DNA of 64,000 nt from Filobacillus milosensis (GTDB taxonomy: Bacteria > Bacillota > Bacilli > Bacillales > Alkalibacillaceae): NCBI RefSeq assembly GCF_004402015.1, contig NZ_SOPW01000017.1:21266-85265 (forward strand). Direction: 5' to 3'. The notes below the pieces were generated by a model. That model did not search any database. It saw only the letters and a program-made list of their open reading frames with translations, and was not told where the DNA came from. A program made the translations under genes and the position numbers. Below, piece after piece: positions 58,204 to 64,000 of the stretch. How positions within the stretch are numbered: position 1 is the first letter of the stretch; each line of letters opens with the position of its first letter.

Positions 58204-59052
58204 TTATGCTTTGATATCAAAATATTCTTTTGATTTTAATGCCATAGATAAACAGTAATTATTAATGATATCCACATCTAAATCTTTTGTATTTAAGTGA
58301 TCATATTTACCAGCTGTGAAATGGAATTTAGAAAACATATTATCAGTATGCCAACAGTGTATATGGGGGTGATTTTGTATCGATTCTTCTGAAGCACTTC
58401 CGAAGTCAAGACGTTCTGGATCAATCGTTAGTTGTTCTACTAAATGGTTGGTAGCTATTTCACAAGCATACATAGATGTTACTCCTCGATACCAACCTGG
58501 CCACTTACCTTCTCCACTCTTAAATTCTTCTGTTAATATATAAGCTGTTAATTCAGTTGCCAACTTGCAAACTTCTCTTACTAAAGATGCGTTTCCATAA
58601 TGAGTTGACCCCAAATTAAAAAGTCCTTGATGCCTTAAGTTAAAGTGAGAAGCAATACGTCTAATATTTGATCGAGTTTCTTTATCGTTAACGTATCCTC
58701 CTCTTCCTACTGTGTAAAAATCCGGGTAAAAAGCATTCCAGGCTGGGGTTAAAAAAGTATCAGCATCAGTTCGTAAAATATAATCGTATTTCACGAGAAA
58801 GTCTGCTTGTTTTTCTACCAGGCAGCTTATGGAATTAATGAATCGATAGTTTAAAAACTCTGGTGGATCACTAGCAATCTCACATTCTACCTTTATGCAA
58901 TCATTGGGTACCTTTTTTAATGCTTCTTTAGTTCCAAATACAACCAAGTCAGTGTCACTAGCATTAATATGTTTTAAAGATGTATAAAGGCAACCTAATT
59001 GCATTAATAAATGATTATTATCTTCTACAAATACAACAACGGCTCTTCTCAT
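58204..59052 (-). CDS. Putative glycosyltransferase with DxD motif (DUF7164-like)
   Basis: A 282-residue protein. It begins RRAVVVFVEDNNHLLMQLGC and LYTSLKHINASDTDLVVFG, as in GT-A enzymes that read an array of donors, and has the metal-binding YDYILRTDADTFLTPAWN. The second half includes HFNLRHQGLFNLGSTHYGN and GWYRGVTSMYACEIATNHLV. It recalls DUF7164-type proteins of algae and protists, but this is from memory of motif shape. First gene of the glycosylation operon, behind a GGGGAGG site and a sigma-K-like promoter. Confidence 0.72.
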   Translation of the reverse strand: MRRAVVVFVEDNNHLLMQLGCLYTSLKHINASDTDLVVFGTKEALKKVPNDCIKVECEIASDPPEFLNYRFINSISCLVEKQADFLVKYDYILRTDADTFLTPAWNAFYPDFYTVGRGGYVNDKETRSNIRRIASHFNLRHQGLFNLGSTHYGNASLVREVCKLATELTAYILTEEFKSGEGKWPGWYRGVTSMYACEIATNHLVEQLTIDPERLDFGSASEESIQNHPHIHCWHTDNMFSKFHFTAGKYDHLNTKDLDVDIINNYCLSMALKSKEYFDIKA

Positions 59053-59093
59053 ATTCCTCCCCTTCTCTTAGAGATTAGCTACTAACTTCTAAT

Positions 59094-59120
59094 TATAGTA
59101 TGAAATTTTTCTCAAAAAGT
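59094..59120 (-). promoter_or_regulatory. Sigma-K/sigma-E-like promoter of the glycosylation operon
   Basis: On the minus strand AC (59120-59119), 16 bases, CATACTATA (59102-59094). This fits AC-N16/17-CATAnnnTA exactly and is also near the sigma-E -10. It lies 42 bases upstream of the first start codon at 59052. Confidence 0.58.
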
Positions 59121-59141
59121 TTGGTTAACCACCTTGTTTTT

Positions 59142-59168
59142 ACACTTTTATAAATTAGGCATGTACTA
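59142..59168 (+). promoter_or_regulatory. Possible sigma-K-like promoter of the mucin-like gene
   Basis: AC at 59142-59143, 16 bases, CATGTACTA at 59160-59168; one base off the consensus CATAnnnTA. It is 75 bases before the ATG at 59244, back to back with the operon promoter. A sigma-A -10-like TATAAT at about 59210 is an alternative. Confidence 0.4.
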
Positions 59169-59243
59169 TATGTCACTAATCCAAGAATATCTACATTATT
59201 GAAATACAATATAATGATATATTTTAAAGGAGGTAATATATAA

Positions 59244-60338
59244 ATGGCATGTCAAAGTAATACAACTACACTATTCTTCCCTTCTAACCAAACTAATAAT
59301 GGATGGACCATAACATTTAATGAGGTGGATTCAGATGTAGATAATAACAGGTTCTGCTATGATGTCGATGTAGTAGGTAACCCTCAAGATTTGAGTCATT
59401 TTACAATCGGTATTGATGAAACACGTTGCCCTACTTTACTAGAAACACTTGAAGACGAAGACCTAATCTGCACTCGTTCAGATGGAGGTAATGTAGATTG
59501 TGAAGTAGTCCGTAATCCTGATACGAATGAAGTCAGGGGTTTTAAATTTGACAACATAAATTTTGATGAAATTAATAGAGAAACAGGCTTACCTATCACA
59601 TTTTGTGTGACAATTAATACTGCTCAACATTTATTTTTGGGCTGTGTACTTGCAAGTGGTAAGGCAGGTCAAGAGTCAGATACTGGAAATAATACAATTC
59701 CAGGTCCATCATGTACACCACCTATGACAACAAGCACATCAACATCGACTAGTACTTCAACATCTACTTCTACGAGCACTTCAACTTCAACTAGTACTTC
59801 TACAAGTACTTCAACTTCAACTAGTACATCGACTTCTACAAGTACGTCGACAACAACTTCCTCAACTTCGACGTCGACTACGACAACAGTTTGCCCTATT
59901 CCAAATCCACAGACTTGTTGTCAAATCGTTGTTGAGTTCAAAACACAATTAGTACCACCTTTAGTAGCTTCTGAAGGTGTCTCAACAAGAGTGTTCTTCA
60001 ACGAGCCACCTGTTATAGAAGATGTGTGTCCTGAGAAAGTTATTGTTTGTGGTAAATTGACAAAAGAGATTACCTATACAGCTTTGGATGATACTGGTAA
60101 CACAGAATTAAAGACAATAACTGATGAAAGAGAATTCCAATGTTTTATCGATCGAGATGACGCAAATGAAGGAGACCCGTTTGAAGTAGTTGGTTACGCG
60201 GTATTATGTGAAGGCACACCAAGATTGCAAAATAGAGGCTTACGTCAGGCGAATTCAGGCCCTGCCGAAGAAGTGTTCTGGAAAGTATTTGAGAAAGATA
60301 TTGTTAAAGTATGTATTAGAAAAATAGAGCTTGAATAA
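59244..60338 (+). CDS. Mucin-like Ser/Thr-repeat protein with C-terminal SPOCS-like domain
   Basis: A 364-residue protein in three parts. Residues 1-150 are a beta-rich N-terminal domain of unknown family (TTTLFFPSNQTNNGWTITFN, then GNPQDLSHFTIGIDETRCPT). Residues ~162-215 are an almost pure Ser-Thr alternation (about 27 ST pairs, ending SSTSTSTTTTVCP). Residues ~225-364 are a domain with PEKVIVCGKLTKEITYTALD, FQCFIDRDDANEGDPFEVVG and ending KVFEKDIVKVCIRK; it shares its plan with the collagen-like protein and resembles DUF3794/SPOCS domains, which bind spore morphogenetic proteins. There is no signal peptide, as expected for a mother-cell-made coat protein. The ST stalk is an ideal O-glycosylation site for the adjacent transferases. 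AAAGGAGG precedes the ATG. Confidence 0.85.
   Translation: MACQSNTTTLFFPSNQTNNGWTITFNEVDSDVDNNRFCYDVDVVGNPQDLSHFTIGIDETRCPTLLETLEDEDLICTRSDGGNVDCEVVRNPDTNEVRGFKFDNINFDEINRETGLPITFCVTINTAQHLFLGCVLASGKAGQESDTGNNTIPGPSCTPPMTTSTSTSTSTSTSTSTSTSTSTSTSTSTSTSTSTSTSTSTSTTTSSTSTSTTTTVCPIPNPQTCCQIVVEFKTQLVPPLVASEGVSTRVFFNEPPVIEDVCPEKVIVCGKLTKEITYTALDDTGNTELKTITDEREFQCFIDRDDANEGDPFEVVGYAVLCEGTPRLQNRGLRQANSGPAEEVFWKVFEKDIVKVCIRKIELE
59727..59889 (+). repeat. Ser/Thr-coding low-complexity repeat
   Basis: About 54 codons alternate Ser and Thr with mixed codons (TCA, TCT, TCG, AGC, AGT; ACA, ACT, ACG), so the repeat is conserved at protein rather than DNA level. Local longer units such as ACTTCAACTTCAACTAGTAC recur twice. 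It may change length between strains by recombination or slippage. Confidence 0.85.
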
Positions 60339-60353
60339 TCTCTAGTTACTATA

Positions 60354-60388
60354 AACAACCCCGCACTTGTAAAAGTACGGGGTTGTTT
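60354..60388. terminator. Rho-independent terminator, bidirectional
   Basis: AACAACCCCGCACTT-GTAA-AAGTACGGGGTTGTT, a 15-bp stem with one mismatch, with A- and T-rich ends. It serves the mucin-like gene (+) and the DUF378 gene (-), whose stop codon lies at its edge. Confidence 0.88.
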
Positions 60389-60585
60389 CACTTACTGAAT
60401 TTACTAAAAAATGTTAATGCATATAACGCCGAAAGACCAACTAAGATATAAACAATTCTTGATAATAGCGCATCTTGTCCACCAAATATTGAAGCAACTA
60501 AATCAAATTGGAGTAAACCAACTAAAAGCCAATTTAACCCACCTACAATAAGTAAAACGAGTGCTAAAGTATCTAAACCTCTCAA
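60388..60585 (-). CDS. DUF378-family small membrane protein
   Basis: A 65-residue protein with two membrane helices, DTLALVLLIVGGLNWLLVGL and RIVYILVGLSALYALTFF, separated by a FGGQDALLS loop: the standard form of DUF378 (B. subtilis YuzA). Function unknown. A good GAAAGGAGTGG site stands before the ATG. It is the last gene before the accessory tail of the window. Confidence 0.88.
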   Translation of the reverse strand: MRGLDTLALVLLIVGGLNWLLVGLLQFDLVASIFGGQDALLSRIVYILVGLSALYALTFFSKFSK

Positions 60586-61126
60586 GATGTTCCACTCCTT
60601 TCAAATGTTATACATTTTGCTTATTGGTATTTTATGTGGACGACCCCAGCTTTATGCTAATAATTGATAAAATAATTAATTCTTTTATTAAATTAGTGTT
60701 TAATATTTGACTAATATTAAAATTGGGTTTATTAATAGTAGTGAGTCGCCTACATATCAAACGGACGAATAAAATTTGGATGTACTTATAAATAAAAGTA
60801 CATAATGAATTTATTTTATAAAATAAAAAAATCTAAATAACCTTTTTTATAGAAAGGTATGAGGCGATTCTATATTAGATAAAAAGACTACCTCTTAAAC
60901 GACAAGAAGTAGTCTTTTTATCAGTATTTGAGTCTACGAATAAACGAGATATTTCTGTTGGGTTAACTTTAGTGACGAGAGCTGTTTGCTAAAGGGTACG
61001 ACCAAATCCAACCCTAAATACTCCGTCATTTGGAGAGCTAATACTTTATTACCCTCTCAATTCATAGGAGCTTTGATGTCTTTAAATTAACATAATAATT
61101 TCCTTATGAATTTTATTAGGTAAAAA
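60586..61126. other. 541-bp gap without a gene
   Basis: AT-rich sequence with no supportable frame. Two things stand out: short inverted repeats GAGTCGCCT (about 60743) and AGGCGATTC (about 60863), 8 of 9 bases complementary and some 120 bp apart; and a terminator-like hairpin at 60881-60921 (listed separately). The 60930-61080 part contains short GC-richer stretches (GGGTTAACTTTAGTGACGAG, CTCCGTCATTTGGAGAG) but no frame. Confidence 0.5.
60881..60921. terminator. Hairpin AGACTACcTC..GAaGTAGTCT, left copy
   Basis: AAAAAGACTACCTCTT-AAACGAC-AAGAAGTAGTCTTTTTA forms a 15-bp stem with one mismatch and A/T-runs on both sides. A sister hairpin with the same stem stands at 62089-62128, so the pair flanks the amidase gene. 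Confidence 0.78.
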
Positions 61127-61855
61127 TCATTTTTCGGATTTAATCCTTTTATACAAATTTGCTAAACCTACTGCAAACTCTTCACGAGTTACAGTTTTGT
61201 GCAAACCAAATGTTCCATCTGGATAACCAACTAAAACGCCTTTTTCTTTCAGGAGTTTGATTTCCTCAATAGCCCAGTGATCATCAGGAACATCTTTAAA
61301 AATACTCCCTTCTTCAACACTCCATTTATTATAATAGGAGTCAACACTGTTTAGAAACTGGCTCCAAGTCACTCCATGAAGCTTTAGCCATGATTGTGGA
61401 TCATTTCTTCTTTCTGGATCCAATAAACTATGAGCTACAATATGTTCTTTGGGGCTCAATTCAAACTCATGACAAAGATATGCAAAATACCAAACATAAC
61501 GGTCATAAGCTTTACTAAAACGGCCTGGTCTACATAACTCAACTCCAATAGCTACATCATTGGCATCTGAGCCAAACATTTCATTATCTTTAGTTTTTTG
61601 ATACTGAACATGCCATGCTTTTTCACTCAATGGAATGATTTCTAATATTTTATTTTCATCAATGAAAGTGTGTGCGGATGCTTCTGGCTGATGATTGTTA
61701 AAATAATTAAAGTGATCATCAGCACTAGCATTATTATTTGCTGTTTCGTGTGCAACTAAAAACTTGGGCTTTAAGCCTTCTAACCTTTGACCTGAGCGTG
61801 ATTTACCTTTTTTTATATAACGTCTTTCTATCTTATATTTGTCTCTTATAGCCAC
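61127..61855 (-). CDS. N-acetylmuramoyl-L-alanine amidase with C-terminal SLH domain
   Basis: A 242-residue Amidase_2 (T7-lysozyme/PGRP-like) enzyme. Zinc ligands: His in KFLVAHETANNNASADDH, His in HIVAHSLLDPERRNDPQSWL; the block EASAHTFIDENKILEIIPLS is typical of phage endolysins such as XlyA/CwlA. Residues ~185-235 are one S-layer homology domain (VPDDHWAIEEIKLLKEKGVL, YPDGTFGLHKTVTREEFAVG), which binds secondary wall polymer. There is no signal peptide, as in endolysins or mother-cell lytic enzymes. AAAGGAGG precedes the ATG. Likely prophage-derived. Confidence 0.92.
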   Translation of the reverse strand: MAIRDKYKIERRYIKKGKSRSGQRLEGLKPKFLVAHETANNNASADDHFNYFNNHQPEASAHTFIDENKILEIIPLSEKAWHVQYQKTKDNEMFGSDANDVAIGVELCRPGRFSKAYDRYVWYFAYLCHEFELSPKEHIVAHSLLDPERRNDPQSWLKLHGVTWSQFLNSVDSYYNKWSVEEGSIFKDVPDDHWAIEEIKLLKEKGVLVGYPDGTFGLHKTVTREEFAVGLANLYKRIKSEK

Positions 61856-62478
61856 CTTAAAGACCTCCTTTTTTTCATATAGACCATAGAATAATCTATT
61901 ATAAATAGTGAGGTTTGTAAGTGTTAATAACTAATATTGGTAATAATTAGATTCTTTGACCTAGCGTTTAACTCTTAACCTTTTTCCTAGTTAGAAAAAC
62001 TACGGTTGCGATAAGAATTTATTATTTCACAAAAAGTTTAGTTGTTTCTGACTTAATCACTAAGTACGATAGAATACCTTAATAAACTAAAAAAGACTAC
62101 CTCCTTAAAATTTAGGAAGTAGTCTATACTTTAGAAAATAATTATATAAGTGTGACTGGTTCACAGAATGGATGAAAAATAGTAATAACTATATCTCAAG
62201 AAATAAGGTTAAAACCTTACATCATGCCCGGCATAAGTTCTATAGGTATAACATCTTTAACTTAATGTCCCCAAAGTGCATTAAATCAATGATTTAATAA
62301 TTTATAACTGTAACATCTTTAATTATAATTAACTGTTTTTACATGACTGCGTTAGCAAAATGTTAGCACGAATTACTTTGTCAAAATCGCCCATTATTAT
62401 TAAATAAATACGTATTTTTTTCACTTTTTGTGGTTACGATGGAACTATAAAAATCTAAGAATATTGGAGCTGAGAAAA
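61856..62478. other. 623-bp gap with sister hairpin and direct repeat before the recombinase gene
   Basis: No gene. It holds the hairpin at 62089-62128 and, just before the recombinase, a direct repeat GTTAGCA at about 62349 and 62360, 11 bp apart (GCGTTAGCAAAATGTTAGCACG), like arm-type binding sites of integrases. Some short Phe/Ile-rich frames exist but none has a ribosome site. Confidence 0.45.
62089..62128. terminator. Hairpin AGACTACcTC..GAaGTAGTCT, right copy
   Basis: AAAAAGACTACCTCCTTAAA-ATTTAGGAAGTAGTCTATA: same outer stem AGACTAC/GTAGTCT as the copy at 60881, with an extended inner stem. Loop differs, so the two are related but diverged. Suggests duplication around the amidase cassette. 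Confidence 0.7.
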
Positions 62479-63129
62479 TTGAAATGTTCAATTAAAAAAG
62501 CAAATGGAATTTACACTGTTAAATTAGGTAGGATATATGTAAGAAAAACACATAGATTTAAGTCTAAAGAACAAATGCTTAATTTTCTAAGCAAGCAATT
62601 TGAAGAACCCATTAACTCTACAGAAAAAATTAACCCTCTATCTAATACATGGTCTAAAGAAGAAGCTGATAAATTTATGAATATTGCTAAAGCGAAAAAA
62701 CAAGATTTAAAATATAATATTGCATTGGATACAGGTATGAGATTACTTGAGATTATTAACCTAAAATGGGAAGACATAAATTTCCACGACAATACTATTA
62801 CTGTAACATATCGAAAAAATAACAAAGAAAGAGTTGTTGAAATTAGCCCTGAAATTGTAAATTCGTTAATCAATATTCAAACTAATAGAATTAATGACAA
62901 TGATTATGTTTTTTCGACTGACGGTGAACTTCCAGATCCTAAAGTATGGAGTAATCAATTTGCTGCACTCACTAAGGAAGCTAGTGTAAAAAACATAACA
63001 TTCCATGGGCTACGAACCACATATATAAAACAACAATTAGAACATCGTTTTCTAAATAACAAAAGTTTAGATATAAAAGGTATACCAAATTATTATAAGG
63101 ATGCATTTCTATCTTTAAAAAATCAATAA
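62479..63129 (+). CDS. Tyrosine recombinase/integrase, C-terminally reduced
   Basis: A ~216-residue phage-integrase-like protein. The N-terminal part is an AP2/arm-binding-like basic domain (KKANGIYTVKLGRIYVRKTH); the catalytic domain has the first Arg in ALDTGMRLLEIINLKWEDIN and the HxxR box in TFHGLRTTYIKQQLEH. After this, the usual LGHSS...Y block is missing or heavily changed; the tail GIPNYYKDAFLSLKNQ gives only a doubtful Tyr. A TTG at 62479 with GGAG 9 bases upstream is the likely start; an ATG-initiated extension to 62428 lacks such a site. Enzyme may be inactive or a remnant. Confidence 0.72.
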   Translation: MKCSIKKANGIYTVKLGRIYVRKTHRFKSKEQMLNFLSKQFEEPINSTEKINPLSNTWSKEEADKFMNIAKAKKQDLKYNIALDTGMRLLEIINLKWEDINFHDNTITVTYRKNNKERVVEISPEIVNSLINIQTNRINDNDYVFSTDGELPDPKVWSNQFAALTKEASVKNITFHGLRTTYIKQQLEHRFLNNKSLDIKGIPNYYKDAFLSLKNQ

Positions 63130-63202
63130 AAATTATATCCCCTCTGATTATGTTGAATTATCTCAATGTTTTAGAGGAGTTAAATTATGACGACATTGAA
63201 TT

Positions 63203-63257
63203 AGACTGTATTAATAATTGTATAGCGCAAAAATACAATTATTAATACAGTCTTTCA
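63203..63257 (+). terminator. Long perfect hairpin after the recombinase gene
   Basis: AGACTGTATTAATAATTGTA is followed after an 11-base loop by its exact reverse complement TACAATTATTAATACAGTCT (20 bp), then TTCAG. Likely a terminator, though the T-run is short; it could also be a recombination-site relic. Confidence 0.65.
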
Positions 63258-63852
63258 GAAATAATTACTATCATCTAATCAGTATTTCTTACGCTCTTTC
63301 ATTAACCAAATTTCACTCGGTTTAATGCAGTTCAGAAAGCCTTAATATTATGGCCTTTATTAAATGTAAGATTCAATTCAATTTAATATAATTTAATTTA
63401 TTGTGAGTCATTTGTGGGTCAAAAACTAAAAAACTGGCGGGCAATGTATGAGTTTAAACAGACAAATTATAAGATAAGTTAATAATATACTTTAGAGTTA
63501 ATTAAAAGTCCATTCCATTCATTATATTTTAAAGTTAACAGTTATAAATAATAGTGTAACAAATAATAATTTGTAAATCATTTTAAAGCAGATTATGCAC
63601 AAATTGAATTTTTTTGTTTTAGCCGATTGTTGAATGAACTCATCACGTTTTTTGTTCTTACTTATTCTTTTTAATGATCGGTAAAAATGATTCCATATTC
63701 ATATTTAGATACAACCCAAAATTAAAACTAGTAGTTCGTAAAGATGTTATGCGCTCTCGGAGAGAATAATTATAATACAATAAACGTTGATATATCAGTA
63801 TTTAAAAATTATCATGTGTTTAAATTGTGTAGGAAAGCTCTTATTTTTAAGA
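63258..63852. other. 595-bp AT-rich gap without a gene
   Basis: No frame with a ribosome site, no hairpin beyond the one before. Sequence is strongly AT-rich (for example TTCAATTTAATATAATTTAA) and typical of decayed accessory DNA. A short frame at 63744-63950 runs into the insertion-sequence end and is not convincing. Confidence 0.5.
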
Positions 63853-63881
63853 GGCCACTGAAAAAGTCCGATTTTAAATAT

Positions 63882-63928
63882 CAGCCCATCTTTTTTCCAA
63901 GTTTGGAAGAAAGATGGGCTGATTTCTT
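63882..63928. terminator. Hairpin inside the IS left end
   Basis: CAGCCCATCTTTTTTCC-AAGTTT-GGAAGAAAGATGGGCTG, about 17 bp with one or two mismatches, followed by ATTTCTTTTAT. Would block read-through into the transposase gene. Confidence 0.75.
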
Positions 63929-63964
63929 TTATAATATAAGTAGTACATAAAAGTGAGGGATTGG

Positions 63965-64000
63965 ATGATTGAACGTCAACTTTCGTTAGACATTAGTGAA
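63965..64000 (+). CDS. Transposase, N-terminal 12 codons only
   Basis: ATG at 63965 with GAGGG 6 bases upstream and a frame open to the last base of the window, reading MIERQLSLDISE. Too short for a family call by itself; position behind the IS end supports a transposase. Confidence 0.45.
   Translation, partial: MIERQLSLDISE

Larger units (their letters stand above)
63853..64000 (+). mobile_element. Left end of an insertion sequence (cut by the window edge)
   Basis: GGCCACTGAAAAAGTCCGAT at about 63853 looks like an IS terminal inverted repeat. It is followed by a strong hairpin (63882-63921) of the kind that shields IS genes from outside transcription, then a ribosome site GTGAGGG and a transposase-like start at 63965. 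I think of the IS1182 group, but without the rest of the element the family is not certain. Confidence 0.6.

Noticed and set aside
63744..63950. 68-codon frame near the right edge
   Set aside because: It runs across the putative IS terminal repeat and the hairpin, and no ribosome site precedes it.

Overview
The window comes from the chromosome of a low-GC, endospore-forming Bacillota, most likely a member of the Bacillaceae. Three things point there. First, blocks of genes stand in the order known from Bacillus subtilis: yeaC-yeaD-yebA next to pbuG, yebE and yebG; yerA with yerC; pcrB-pcrA-ligA-camS; gatC-gatA-gatB near dagK and rlmCD. Second, leaders are of Firmicutes type: a glycine T-box and a guanine riboswitch. 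Third, there are spore-coat-like proteins with promoters of mother-cell sigma type. Genus cannot be fixed from the sequence alone.

Layout. 1-11 kb: the end of a SNF2 helicase, an MFS transporter, a bacterial GOLPH3-like protein, an oxidoreductase, a Cys/His-rich protein and a cupin (probably spore-associated), the proline symporter PutP with a 36-residue partner peptide, then small enzymes and unknowns. 11-24 kb: two RlmCD-type rRNA methyltransferases, oligopeptidase B, a diacylglycerol kinase, GatCAB, and a TldD/PmbA pair. 24-34 kb: PepF, a cell-wall polysaccharide deacetylase, an Rgg-like regulator opposite an amidohydrolase, a lipoprotein with a Dph6-like enzyme, an orphan 53-residue membrane peptide with its own leader, and delta-1-pyrroline-5-carboxylate dehydrogenase. 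34-49 kb: the CamS/LigA/PcrA/PcrB operon, glycyl-tRNA synthetase under a T-box, two CrcB fluoride exporters, YerC/YerA, YebE/YebG, an Hsp20 protein and the purine permease PbuG under a riboswitch. 49-54 kb: a MoxR/DUF58/transglutaminase operon.

53.8-60.6 kb is the most unusual region. It holds a CotY/CotZ-type coat protein, a collagen-like protein and a Ser/Thr-repeat (mucin-like) protein that share a C-terminal SPOCS-like domain. Between the last two lies a four-gene operon of three glycosyltransferase-like proteins and a eukaryotic-type kinase with altered catalytic motifs. Promoter sequences of sigma-K type lie in front of the collagen-like gene, the glycosylation operon and (less well) the mucin-like gene. 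I read this as a self-contained system for building and modifying a glycosylated spore surface. From 60.6 kb to the end the DNA is gene-poor and accessory: a phage-type amidase fused to an SLH domain, a reduced tyrosine recombinase, and the left end of an insertion sequence cut by the window edge.

Two structural patterns cut across the gene map. Three intergenic arrays have unrelated core sequences, but each has five copies at a 20-21 bp period (two helical turns), and each lies against the stop codon of a gene. Two copies of a dispersed palindromic element lie in the same kind of place: between a transcription-attenuation leader (T-box, purine riboswitch) and the gene it controls.
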